A stretch of DNA of 64,000 nucleotides. It comes from DASZQY01 sp035548515. Lineage in GTDB: Bacteria > Pseudomonadota > Alphaproteobacteria > Rhizobiales > Kaistiaceae. The notes under the pieces were generated by a model, which had not been told where the DNA came from, did not search any database, and was given only the letters and a program-made list of their open reading frames with translations. A program made the translations under genes and the position numbers. Positions 36,942 to 45,764 of the stretch are shown piece by piece. The stretch is taken from positions 1-64,000 of the forward strand of contig DASZSW010000001.1 in NCBI GenBank assembly GCA_035548515.1. Reading direction: 5' to 3'. Each line of letters opens with the position of its first letter. Within the stretch, counting starts at the first letter, position 1.

Positions 36942-37005
36942 GTCCATGCGCGGCGGTGAAAAGTGATGTTTTGCGAGGGGATAGGTAGAGGGCTGTGGTC
37001 TGTGC

Positions 37006-38445
37006 TCAACCCGCTTGGTCGGCAATGCGGGCGAGGCTTTCTTCGCGACCGAGAATTGCGAGGACGTCGAAAATGCCCGGCGAAGCAGCGCGACCCGTCA
37101 GCGCGGCGCGCAATGGTTGCGCGATCGCGCCAAGCTTGAGGCTCTCGCGCGCGGCGAAATCCTTGATCGCCGTTTCGGTTGCGACCGCCGTCCATTCCGC
37201 AACGTCTGCGAGGACGGGCGCCGTCCGCTTGAGGACCGACCGTGCATCCGCCGTGAGGAGCGCTGCGGCGGCGGCGTCGACGGAGAGCGGCCGCGATGCA
37301 ACGATGAAATGCGCCGCTGCCATGAGCTCTGGCAGCGTTTTTGCGCGTTCCTTGATCAGCGGCATAGCGGCGCGGAGCTGCTTGCGGCGCGTGTCGTCCA
37401 GCCGAGCTGCGAACGCGTCGCCGTCCGGCAGGTGAGGCAGCGATCCGACAAGCAGAGCGGTGAGGTTGTCGTCGCTCATGGCGCGCATGTAGTGCGCGTT
37501 GATCGAACCGAGCTTGGCGAAATCGAAGCGTGACGGTGCACGGTTGATACCCGGCAGATCAAACCACGCGATCATCTCGTCATCGGACATGATCTCGGCA
37601 TCGCCATGCGACCACCCGAGGCGGACGAGATAATTGCGCATCGCCTGCGGCAGGTAGCCCATGGCGCGGTACGCGTCGACTCCCAGGGCGCCATGCCGCT
37701 TGGACAGCTTGGCACCGTCGGGTCCGTGGATCAGCGGAATATGCGCCATTTCCGGCACCGGCCAGCCAAGCGCGTCGTACAGGATTTTCTGGCGGCCGGC
37801 GTTGGTCAGGTGGTCGTCGCCGCGGATAATGTGGGTGACGCCCATGTCGTGATCGTCGACGACGACGGCGTGCATATAGGTGGGCGTTCCGTCAGAACGC
37901 AGGATGATGAAGTCGTCGAGGTCGGAATTCGGGAAGGTGACGCGACCCTGGACGCGATCCTCGACGATGGTGTCACCCTCGCGGGGCGCCCGCACGCGGA
38001 CGACTGACGGCGCACCCGCCGGCGCATCCTTCGGGTCGGCGTCGCGCCATCTGCCTTCGTAACGCAGCGATCCGCCGGCGGCGCGGGCCTTGGCGCGCAT
38101 CTCGTTCAGCTCGTCCGGGGTCTCGTAGGCACGGTAGGCACGTCCGCTGGCGAGCAGTTGCTCGGCGACCTCGCGGTGCCTGGCGGCGCGGGCAAACTGG
38201 TAGACGGTGTCGCCGTCCCAGTTCAGCTCCAGCCAGCGGAGACCATCCAGGATCGCCGCAATCGCGGGCTCAGTCGAGCGTTCGCGGTCGGTATCCTCGA
38301 TGCGCAGCCGCATGATGCCGCCTGTGTGCTTCGCGTAGAGCCAATTGAACAGCGCGGTGCGCGCCCCGCCGATGTGCAGGTAGCCGGTGGGCGAAGGGGC
38401 GAAGCGGGTGACGACGTCGGACACCGGTGACTCCAGCATGGCCAT
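37006..38445 (-). CDS. gltX: Glutamyl-tRNA synthetase
   Basis: A class I synthetase charging tRNA-Glu (479 residues). The HIGH motif is in PSPTGYLHIGGARTALFNW (HIGG at residues 24-27) and the KMSKS motif is KLSKRHG. The C-terminal helical anticodon-binding region is complete. Alphaproteobacteria often have two GluRS paralogues, one of them also serving tRNA-Gln; this sequence alone does not show which type it is. The start MAMLESP at 38445 could also be the second Met at 38439. glnS lies divergent on the other strand. Confidence 0.95.
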   Translation of the reverse strand: MAMLESPVSDVVTRFAPSPTGYLHIGGARTALFNWLYAKHTGGIMRLRIEDTDRERSTEPAIAAILDGLRWLELNWDGDTVYQFARAARHREVAEQLLASGRAYRAYETPDELNEMRAKARAAGGSLRYEGRWRDADPKDAPAGAPSVVRVRAPREGDTIVEDRVQGRVTFPNSDLDDFIILRSDGTPTYMHAVVVDDHDMGVTHIIRGDDHLTNAGRQKILYDALGWPVPEMAHIPLIHGPDGAKLSKRHGALGVDAYRAMGYLPQAMRNYLVRLGWSHGDAEIMSDDEMIAWFDLPGINRAPSRFDFAKLGSINAHYMRAMSDDNLTALLVGSLPHLPDGDAFAARLDDTRRKQLRAAMPLIKERAKTLPELMAAAHFIVASRPLSVDAAAAALLTADARSVLKRTAPVLADVAEWTAVATETAIKDFAARESLKLGAIAQPLRAALTGRAASPGIFDVLAILGREESLARIADQAG

Positions 38446-38571
38446 ATTCAGCCGGGGTTGATGGGAAATTTCCTATCGGCTGCGCCTGTAGCACATGGCC
38501 GCGTACCCGCGAACAGGCTTGGCGGCGCGGGCGGGATTTGGGATAAGCCCGCAACCCCAAGAGGACCGGAA

Positions 38572-40263
38572 ATGGCGGAAATCGAGACCAAAGAGCGCGA
38601 GGCCGGCGAGGATTTCGTCCGCGACATCGTGCGCGCCGATCTGGCCTCGGGCCGTCACAAGGCGATCGTCACGCGCTTTCCGCCCGAGCCGAACGGGTAC
38701 CTGCACATCGGCCACGCCAAGTCGATCTGCCTCAATTTTGGGATCGCGGAGGAGTTCGGTGGCGTCTGCGCTTTGCGCTTCGACGATACCAACCCCGCGA
38801 AGGAGGAGCAGGAGTACATCGATGCGATCATGCGCGATGTGCGCTGGCTGGGTTTCGACTGGGGCGAGCGGCTTCGCCATGCGTCGGATTATTTCGAGCA
38901 GCTCTACGCCTGGGCCCAACACCTCATCCGCGCCGGCAAGGCATACGTCGACGATCAGTCGCAGGAAGAGATGCGGGCGGCGCGCGGCACGTTGACCGAG
39001 CCCGGCCGTAACAGTCCGTTTCGCGAGCGCAGCGTGGACGAAAATCTCGATCTGTTTGCACGCATGCGCGCCGGCGAATACCCGGACGGCACGCGAGTGC
39101 TACGCGCCAAGATCGACATGGCGTCCGGCAACATCAATCTCCGCGATCCGGTGATGTACCGGATCATCAACGCGCCGCACCCGCGCACGGGGACGACGTG
39201 GAAGATTTACCCAAGTTACGACTTTGCGCATGGCCAGTCTGACGCGATCGAACATGTCACGCATTCGTTGTGCACACTGGAATTCGCTGATCACCGGCCG
39301 CTGTACGATTGGTTCGTCACGAACCTGCCGGTGCCCGCGGTCCCGCACCAGTATGAATTCGCGCGGCTCAACCTTACGCATACGGTACTGTCGAAGCGCG
39401 TGCTGACGGAGCTCGTGCGCGGCGGTTATGTCACCGGCTGGGACGATCCGCGCATGCCTACGATCGCCGGGCTGCGGCGGCGTGGTGTGCCGCCTGAGGC
39501 GATCCGCGATTTCGTCAAACGCATCGGCCTGGCGCGCGCCGACAGCATCGTCGACGTTGGTGTTTTGGAATTCGCTATCCGCGAGGCGCTGAACAAGACC
39601 GCGCCGCGCCGGATGGCTGTGCTGAGGCCGCTGAAGGTGATCATCGACAACTGGCCTGAGGGCCAGAGCGACGATCTCGATGCGGTCAACAATCCGGAAG
39701 ACGCCACGGCGGGATCGCGCAAAGTGCGCTTCGGCCGTGAGCTCTGGATCGAGCGCGACGACTTCATGGAGAATCCGCCGAAGAAATTCTTCCGCCTGGC
39801 GCCGGGCCAGGAAGTGCGCCTGCGCTACGCTTATTTCGTGAAGTGCGTGAGCGTTGACAGGGACGCCGCCGGCAACATCGTTGCCGTCCATTGCACCTAC
39901 GATCCTGCGACACGCGGCGGCGATGCGCCGGACGGGCGAAAGGTCAAGGGGACGATCCACTGGGTGAATGCGGCTGAGGCGGTGACCGCGGAGGTGCGCC
40001 TCATCAACGCGCTGTTCCGCAGCGCAGCCCCGGACACCGCGAATTTCGCCGCGGACCTTAATCCGGACTCGTGGGAACGGCTGACGGACGCGAAGCTGGA
40101 GCCGGCGACTGCTGCGGATAACAGCGATGCCGCCGTGCAGTTCGAGCGGCTTGGCTACTTCTGCCGCGACCGTGACTCCTCTCCGGGGCAGTTGGTTTTC
40201 AACCGCACGGTTGGGTTGCGTGATACATTCGCCAAGGCGCTTGCCGAGGGGGGCAAGACGTAG
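38572..40263 (+). CDS. glnS: Glutaminyl-tRNA synthetase
   Basis: Charges tRNA-Gln directly. The 563 residues are the size of E. coli GlnRS. PPEPNGYLHIGHAKS holds HIGH at residues 45-48, the KMSKS motif is VLSKRVL, and GYVTGWDDPRMPTIAGLRRRG and the two-barrel C-terminal domain (KKFFRLAPGQEVRLRYA) are GlnRS-specific rather than GluRS-like. ATG 38572 has AGAGGACCGGAA before it; the frame is open upstream to 38458 but without family similarity. GlnRS is a minority feature in alphaproteobacteria and the gene interrupts the usual gltX-comEC order. Confidence 0.96.
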   Translation: MAEIETKEREAGEDFVRDIVRADLASGRHKAIVTRFPPEPNGYLHIGHAKSICLNFGIAEEFGGVCALRFDDTNPAKEEQEYIDAIMRDVRWLGFDWGERLRHASDYFEQLYAWAQHLIRAGKAYVDDQSQEEMRAARGTLTEPGRNSPFRERSVDENLDLFARMRAGEYPDGTRVLRAKIDMASGNINLRDPVMYRIINAPHPRTGTTWKIYPSYDFAHGQSDAIEHVTHSLCTLEFADHRPLYDWFVTNLPVPAVPHQYEFARLNLTHTVLSKRVLTELVRGGYVTGWDDPRMPTIAGLRRRGVPPEAIRDFVKRIGLARADSIVDVGVLEFAIREALNKTAPRRMAVLRPLKVIIDNWPEGQSDDLDAVNNPEDATAGSRKVRFGRELWIERDDFMENPPKKFFRLAPGQEVRLRYAYFVKCVSVDRDAAGNIVAVHCTYDPATRGGDAPDGRKVKGTIHWVNAAEAVTAEVRLINALFRSAAPDTANFAADLNPDSWERLTDAKLEPATAADNSDAAVQFERLGYFCRDRDSSPGQLVFNRTVGLRDTFAKALAEGGKT

Positions 40264-40279
40264 CCGGGCAACCGGGGCG

Positions 40280-42466
40280 ATGGGCGATATTCGGGAAAGT
40301 GTGCGGGATACCGACGGCGTCGCCACCGCGACGTGGCGCGCTGGCAAGCTGGCGCTCGCGGGCGCGCGCCTGCGCGGCTTCGCCACCGAGCTGCGGTTGA
40401 CGTTGGAAGCTGAACTGGAGGCCGGTCGCGGGTTTCTCTGGCTTCCGGTGGCCTTTGGCGTCGGAATCCTCGTCTATTTCAATCTGCCGCGTGAGCCGAG
40501 CGTGCTTGCATTGGCGCTGCTCGTGGCGAGCTTTGGGGTCGCGGTCCGGCGCTGGCGGCACAGTGGCATGGCGTTGCGAATCCTGGTGGCCGCCGCGACC
40601 GTAGCCGCCGGCCTATTCGTCGCCAAGGTGCGCACCGACGTCGTAGCCGCTCCGGTCCTGTCGCGCGAGGTAACTGCGACGGTGAGCGGATGGATTGCCG
40701 GCGTCGAGGAGGCCGCGAACGGTGGACGCCGCGTGCGCATTCGCGTCGCGAACATCGATGGCGTTGCCGCAACTGAGACACCGCGGTTTGCGCGCATCAC
40801 CATTCGCGCACGTTCGGCGGCATCGTTGTCCGTCGGCGACCCGGTATCGGTGTTGGCTGGCATCGGGCCACCAACGGGGCCGGTCATCCCCGGCGGTTAC
40901 GATTTCGCATTCGCCCTTTATTTCGAGCGCGTTGGCGCAAGCGGGTTCGCCTTCGGCACCGCCAAGGCCGCGGATCTCGGCCCGGCGCCATGGCCCGTGC
41001 GCCTGGCGCGGCCGTTGGCCGCCTTACGCGACACGCTGCGAGTGCGCATTGAGGAGGCGCTGCCAGGCAACGACGGGCACATCGCGGCGGCGCTTATCAT
41101 GGGCGATCAGCGCGGGATTGCCGAGGACACCCAGGACGACATGCGCGCGTCGGGACTCGGGCATATCCTGTCCATCTCGGGCTTGCATCTGGCGCTTGTC
41201 GCCGGTTCGGTCTTCTGGCTGATCCGGGCGTTGCTGGCGCTGTCGCCGGCGCTTGCGCTCAACTTCCCGATCAAAAAATGGGCCGCGGCCGCGACACTCG
41301 CCGTTGCAACGGTCTACACGGCGATTTCGGGCGCCGAGGTTGCCACCGTGCGGTCGTGGGTGATGCTGGCGATCATGCTCGGCGCGATCCTCATGGACCG
41401 GCGCGCGCTGACGCTGCGCAACGTCGCGCTCGCCGCGCTGGTCATTCTGGTGTTCAGCCCGGAAAGCCTGCTGTCGATCAGCTTCCAGATGTCGTTTGCG
41501 GCGACGATCGCATTAATCTCGGCATACGAAGTCATTGCTGCGCGGCAGGCAGCTGGTCTTGCTGCTGGCGACGCCCGGGAACGGACTTGGTTTACGCGGG
41601 CCAGCGCCTCGGTCACAACTCTGTTCCTCACGGCTGTGGTTGCGGGCCTCGCCACAGCGCCGTTCGGCGCCCACTACTTTCAGCGCGTCGCGCCGCTCAC
41701 CATCATCGCCAACATGGCCGCCGCACCGGCGGTCAGCTTCGTGGTCATGCCGATGGCCATGCTGGCGGTCGTCGCAATGCCGTTCGGATTGGAGTCGTTG
41801 GCGCTCGGGGCCATGCGCTGGGGCCTGGAGTGGATGTTGCTCGTCGCCGACAAGACGGCGGCGTGGTCAGCCGGGCTCGGCAACGTGAAGGCGATGCCCG
41901 CGCTGGCATTGCTGCTGATGACCGGCGGATTCCTCTGGCTGACGTTGTGGCGCCGACGTTGGCGGCTTGCCGGCATCGTTCCCATCCTTGCGGCGTTGCC
42001 CATTGCTGCTTTCGCGCCGCGGCCGGATGTGATCGTCGCCGACGATGCGGCGGCTGTTGCCGTGCGCGGCGCCGACGGACGGCTGAGCGTTCTCGGCGGC
42101 AAGGGCGCTGCCTTCGACGTAGAAACGTGGCTTCGCGCCGATGGCGATGGGCGACCGGCGGATTCACCCGACATAGGCAACGGTGTCACCTGCGATCCGG
42201 TGGGCTGCCTGGGCCATCTCGCCGACGGACGGAGCGTGGCGCTCGCGACGCGACGAGAAGCACTGGCGGAGGATTGTCTCCGCGCCGATATCGTCGTCTC
42301 GCGCTACGATGCGCCGCCGGGCTGCGACACCCATGCCCTGGTGATCGACCGCACCGCGTCGGATACGTTCGGCGCGCACGCGGTATATCTTGAAAACGGG
42401 GCGTATCGGGTGACGACCGCCTACGCGAAGGTTCGGCGGCCGTTCATGCCGCCGGCGCGCGACTAG
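40280..42466 (+). CDS. comEC: ComEC/Rec2 family DNA-uptake channel
   Basis: An inner-membrane protein forming the DNA channel in natural transformation. The 728 residues have N-terminal helices and the ComEC OB-like DUF4131 part (about 40-220), then the competence core with ALIMGDQRGIAEDTQDDMRASGLGHILSISGLHLALVAG-type motifs (only the HILSISGLHLALVAG piece is needed). About eight further helices follow. The C-terminal metallo-beta-lactamase-like part seems reduced: after residue 590 no HxHxDH motif is present. ATG 40280 lies 17 bases after glnS. The end overlaps lexA by CTAG. Confidence 0.92.
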   Translation: MGDIRESVRDTDGVATATWRAGKLALAGARLRGFATELRLTLEAELEAGRGFLWLPVAFGVGILVYFNLPREPSVLALALLVASFGVAVRRWRHSGMALRILVAAATVAAGLFVAKVRTDVVAAPVLSREVTATVSGWIAGVEEAANGGRRVRIRVANIDGVAATETPRFARITIRARSAASLSVGDPVSVLAGIGPPTGPVIPGGYDFAFALYFERVGASGFAFGTAKAADLGPAPWPVRLARPLAALRDTLRVRIEEALPGNDGHIAAALIMGDQRGIAEDTQDDMRASGLGHILSISGLHLALVAGSVFWLIRALLALSPALALNFPIKKWAAAATLAVATVYTAISGAEVATVRSWVMLAIMLGAILMDRRALTLRNVALAALVILVFSPESLLSISFQMSFAATIALISAYEVIAARQAAGLAAGDARERTWFTRASASVTTLFLTAVVAGLATAPFGAHYFQRVAPLTIIANMAAAPAVSFVVMPMAMLAVVAMPFGLESLALGAMRWGLEWMLLVADKTAAWSAGLGNVKAMPALALLLMTGGFLWLTLWRRRWRLAGIVPILAALPIAAFAPRPDVIVADDAAAVAVRGADGRLSVLGGKGAAFDVETWLRADGDGRPADSPDIGNGVTCDPVGCLGHLADGRSVALATRREALAEDCLRADIVVSRYDAPPGCDTHALVIDRTASDTFGAHAVYLENGAYRVTTAYAKVRRPFMPPARD

Positions 42467-43179
42467 TAGCGCCGCATCAGGCCGACGAGCCGCCCCTGGA
42501 TGCGCACGCGGTCCGGCCCGAAGATGCGCGTCTCGTACGCCGGGTTGGCGGCTTCCAGCGCGATCGACGCGCCTTTCTTGCGCAGCCGCTTCAGCGTCGC
42601 TTCCTCGTCGTCAACGAGCGCGACCACGATGTCGCCACTGTCAGCCGTGTCACCCTTGCGGATCAACACTGTGTCGCCATCGAAGATACCAGCCTCGATC
42701 ATTGAATCGCCGCGCACTTCCAGGGCGAAGTGCTCGCCGGGCGAAAGCATGTCCGGCGGCACACCGATGACGTGGCTCTGAACCTGGATCGCTTCGATTG
42801 GAACGCCTGCGGCGATGCGGCCCATGACCGGCACTAGCACAGGCTCGTTCGAATTGGCGCTGTCGGGAATGTTGCGGACGCGGCCGAGGTTGCCCTCGAT
42901 GACGCTTGGCGAGAAACCGCGGGCACGGGCGCCGGCGGGCGCCGCAGCGGCTGCAGGCTGCATCGACTCCGGCAGGCGAATGACTTCGATTGCGCGGGCG
43001 CGATTGGGCAGTCGCTTGATGAAGCCGCGCTCCTCCAGCGCCTTGATCAGGCGGTGGATGCCGGACTTCGAACGCAGGTCCAGCGCGTCCTTCATCTCGT
43101 CGAAGGACGGCGGCACGCCCGTCTCCTTCAGCCGGCCGTGGACGAATACCAGCAGCTCGTATTGCTTGCGCGTCAGCAT
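42463..43179 (-). CDS. lexA: SOS repressor LexA
   Basis: Represses the DNA-damage response and cleaves itself when RecA filaments form. The 238 residues have an N-terminal winged helix (MLTRKQYELLVFVHGRLKET, then RSKSGIHRLIKALEERGF as recognition region), a long Ala-rich linker, and the peptidase domain. Cleavage is expected between Ala124 and Gly125 (GRIAAGVP). The catalytic pair is Ser159 (RGDSM) and Lys197 (ATLKR). An autoregulatory LexA box lies 66 bases upstream of the start codon. Confidence 0.97.
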   Translation of the reverse strand: MLTRKQYELLVFVHGRLKETGVPPSFDEMKDALDLRSKSGIHRLIKALEERGFIKRLPNRARAIEVIRLPESMQPAAAAAPAGARARGFSPSVIEGNLGRVRNIPDSANSNEPVLVPVMGRIAAGVPIEAIQVQSHVIGVPPDMLSPGEHFALEVRGDSMIEAGIFDGDTVLIRKGDTADSGDIVVALVDDEEATLKRLRKKGASIALEAANPAYETRIFGPDRVRIQGRLVGLMRRY

Positions 43180-43235
43180 CGCATTCCCCGTCTGAAGCCG
43201 CTCGGCGGACTCAACTGGCGGTACAAAGCAAGAAC

Positions 43236-43264
43236 ACCGTACCTGTTCTATATGTGTTCTGCAA
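43236..43264 (-). promoter_or_regulatory. lexA promoter with LexA box
   Basis: On the minus strand TTGCAG (43259-43264) and TACGGT (43236-43241) are 17 bases apart. The direct repeat GTTC-N7-GTTC (plus strand, 43245-43259, spacer TATATGT) fills the spacer, which is the classical autoregulation layout. The same site stands 70 bases before the divergent membrane-protein gene at 43330, so that gene may also be SOS-controlled. Confidence 0.75.
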
Positions 43265-43329
43265 CCCCTCAAAATTCGGTAAAGCCGCCGATCCGTGGCA
43301 TATGTCCGACGGGCTAACAGGGGCGACTC

Positions 43330-44049
43330 ATGACCGATACGTCTTACAACCCGTCCACCGTGCGGTGGCTGGGCGTTGGGTTCATTGCGTTTGCAATCGC
43401 GTTCAACCTGCCGTTCACCTACCTCGGATCGAATTTCAATTATCCGGCCATCCTGCGGGAGCCGGTCAGCACGATCCTGCCGGCATTCGCTGCTGGCGGG
43501 ACGGGGCTGATCCTTGCCTGGTTTGGCTTCATGGTCGCCGGTCTGGTGCTGGCGCCGGTTGCGGTCGGCATCGCCAAGGCAACCGCGCGCAGCGGCAATG
43601 CCGCCCACGCCGTTGCAGGCCTCGGGGTCGCCGCTGCCCTCGCGCAAGCGATTGGGCTGTCGCGGTGGGTCTACGCCGTGCCGGGCCTCGCCGCCCAATG
43701 GAGCGCGGCGACCGATCCGGTCACGAAAGCTGCGATCGAGCAGACCTTCACGACGCTCCACCAGTTCGCGGGTGTCGGCGTCGGCGAGGCCATCGGGCAA
43801 TCGCTGACGGCGTTCTGGGTGATCGGCGTGGCGCTTGCGCAGTGGCGGCATCCACGGTTCGGGGCTGCCGTCGCGATTTTGGGCATCGTCACAGGGATCG
43901 TGCTGGTCGTTGGCCTTAGCGAGGGCCTTGCCACGGCGATTCCGTTCAGCCCTGGCATCCTCGGCATGGCGGCGCTCATCGGCTTCATCTTGCTGTCGCT
44001 GTGGCTGATCTGGACCGGGATCCTCTGCCTGCTGCGGCCGACGGCCTAG
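43330..44049 (+). CDS. DUF4386-like membrane protein
   Basis: A 239-residue protein with about six membrane helices (visible at 13-32, 52-78, 92-112, 137-160, 172-195 and 205-233). The spacing and the LHQFAGVGVGEAIGQ-type motif suggest the DUF4386 group, whose function is not known. ATG 43330 lies 150 bases from divergent lexA, with the LexA box between them. The end overlaps moeA by CTAG. It stands between lexA and moeA, which are adjacent in many rhizobia. Confidence 0.75.
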   Translation: MTDTSYNPSTVRWLGVGFIAFAIAFNLPFTYLGSNFNYPAILREPVSTILPAFAAGGTGLILAWFGFMVAGLVLAPVAVGIAKATARSGNAAHAVAGLGVAAALAQAIGLSRWVYAVPGLAAQWSAATDPVTKAAIEQTFTTLHQFAGVGVGEAIGQSLTAFWVIGVALAQWRHPRFGAAVAILGIVTGIVLVVGLSEGLATAIPFSPGILGMAALIGFILLSLWLIWTGILCLLRPTA

Positions 44050-45254
44050 CGGAGGCGGATAATCCGACAGGCGTCGCCGGCCTTTGCCGGCGGCGCGCTG
44101 ATCGCGCGGATCAGCAGGCAGTCGGAGGCAGCGAGCACGGACAGCTGCGACGAGTCCTGTTTTGGCAGCGGCGTCACCATGGGCAGTCCGTCCCCTTGCG
44201 CGAGGGTGGCTCGCACGTAGTCCTGGCGCTGGTCGTTGCCGGCGACATCGACTGCCAGCACCGCCGGTTCGCTGAGATCGCGCGGCGGCCGGCCGAGTAG
44301 CGCGTCGACCAGCGGCGTCAGGAACAGGAGGGCGCAAACGAGACTCGACACCGGGTTGCCCGGCAGGCCGAGCACATGCATCGGCCCGATGCGTCCGGAC
44401 ATCAGCGGCTTTCCGGGCCGCATGGCGATGCGCCAGAAATCCAGCGCCATACCGCGGCGGGCGAGCGCCTTGCCGACGAGGTCGTGATCGCCCACCGAGG
44501 CCCCGCCCAGCGTGACGAGCACGTCGGCGGGGAGGGCGGTGGCCCGATCGATGGCGGCTTCTATCAATGTCAGATCATCGCGCACGATCCCGAGATCGTA
44601 TGCTTCGCCGCCGATCGATCGCACGTAGGCGGCGAGGCCGGGGCCGCTGGCGGCAATGATCTGATCGCCGGTCGGCATTGTGCCCGGCGGCACGAGCTCG
44701 TCGCCAGTGGAAAGGATCGCGACACGCGGTCGGTGCTGCACGGGCAGCGCGGCGTATCCCATCGCCGCGGCGAGGGCCAGTTCGCGTGAATGGAGCACGC
44801 GTCCTGCATCCAGCATCGGCATGCCTTCGCGAAAGTCGAGGCCTGCCGCCCGGACGTAGCGGCCAGCCGCTACGCCGGCACGCGCGATGACCGCGCCCAT
44901 CTCGAATTCCTCGGCGTTCTCCTGGATCAGGATCGCGTCGGCGCCTTCCGGTACCGGTGCGCCCGTGAAGATGCGGACGGCTTCGCCAGGACCGACCTTG
45001 CCGGCAAAGCCCGCACCCGCGGCCGACATGCCAAGCAGCCGCAACCGGGTCGGGACGTTGGCGACATCCGCGGCCCGGACGGCATAGCCATCCATCGCAG
45101 ACGCGGGGAAGGGCGGTTGCGTCCGCAACGCAGCCAGCGGCGTCGCGAGAGTGCGATCGCCGGCGGCGTCGATGGCGACGTGTTCGATCACGGTTGGCGT
45201 CACGCCAGCGACGATGCGGGCGATCGCTTCGTCGACGGGGAGCAGATCGGCCAC
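44046..45254 (-). CDS. moeA: Molybdopterin molybdenumtransferase
   Basis: Inserts molybdate into adenylylated molybdopterin in molybdenum cofactor synthesis. The 402 residues carry PPFPASAMDGYAVRAAD near the start, the MoCF-binding fold with VAILSTGDELVPPG, VLVTLGGASVGDHD and a C-terminal beta domain. GTG 45254 gives MADLLPVDEA. It follows moaC after seven bases and ends in a CTAG overlap with the convergent membrane-protein gene. Confidence 0.95.
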   Translation of the reverse strand: MADLLPVDEAIARIVAGVTPTVIEHVAIDAAGDRTLATPLAALRTQPPFPASAMDGYAVRAADVANVPTRLRLLGMSAAGAGFAGKVGPGEAVRIFTGAPVPEGADAILIQENAEEFEMGAVIARAGVAAGRYVRAAGLDFREGMPMLDAGRVLHSRELALAAAMGYAALPVQHRPRVAILSTGDELVPPGTMPTGDQIIAASGPGLAAYVRSIGGEAYDLGIVRDDLTLIEAAIDRATALPADVLVTLGGASVGDHDLVGKALARRGMALDFWRIAMRPGKPLMSGRIGPMHVLGLPGNPVSSLVCALLFLTPLVDALLGRPPRDLSEPAVLAVDVAGNDQRQDYVRATLAQGDGLPMVTPLPKQDSSQLSVLAASDCLLIRAISAPPAKAGDACRIIRLR

Positions 45255-45261
45255 CGCGCGC

Positions 45262-45759
45262 CTACCGCGCCCAGAGGCCGGATTTGCCGCCGCGCTTTTC
45301 CATCAGGCGGATCCCGGTGATTTCCAGGTCGCGGTCGCCCGTCGCCTTGGCCATGTCGTAGATGGTCAGGCAGGCGACCGAAACCGCGGTCAGGGCCTCC
45401 ATCTCGTAGCCGGTCTGGCCGCTACCTTTGACGGTGGCGCGGAGGCGGAGGCCGGGGATGCGTGTGTCGCTCTCGATCTCGATGTTGATCGAGCTGGTGA
45501 GGAGGGGATGAGCCAGCGGGATCAGTTCATGCGTGCGCTTGGCGGCCATGATGCCGGCGATCCGAGCCGTGGCGATGACGTTGCCTTTGCGTTCGCGGGT
45601 GAAGTCGTCGGAGACGACGACTGCCAGCGTGGCCGGATGCATCGCGATCTGACCTTCCGCGATGGCGACGCGTTTGGTCACCTTCTTGGCGCCGACATCG
45701 ACCATGCGGACGTTGCCGCTCGCGTCGACGTGGGTCAGCGTCTTCCGGTATCGCGCCAC
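45262..45759 (-). CDS. moaC: Cyclic pyranopterin monophosphate synthase
   Basis: Together with MoaA it converts GTP to cyclic pyranopterin in molybdenum cofactor synthesis. The 165 residues contain LTHVDASGNVRMVDVG, THELIPLAHPL, GQTGYEMEALTAVSVA and DMAKATGDRDLEI, all diagnostic, including the catalytic Lys and Asp regions. The start is GTG 45759, since no ATG is available before LTHVD. It is five bases downstream of trpC. Confidence 0.96.
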   Translation of the reverse strand: MARYRKTLTHVDASGNVRMVDVGAKKVTKRVAIAEGQIAMHPATLAVVVSDDFTRERKGNVIATARIAGIMAAKRTHELIPLAHPLLTSSINIEIESDTRIPGLRLRATVKGSGQTGYEMEALTAVSVACLTIYDMAKATGDRDLEITGIRLMEKRGGKSGLWAR

Positions 45760-45764
45760 CCGCG

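Noticed and set aside
40127..40279. 51-codon upstream extension of comEC
   Set aside because: It lies within the glnS coding end in another frame; translation most likely begins at ATG 40280, 17 bases after glnS.
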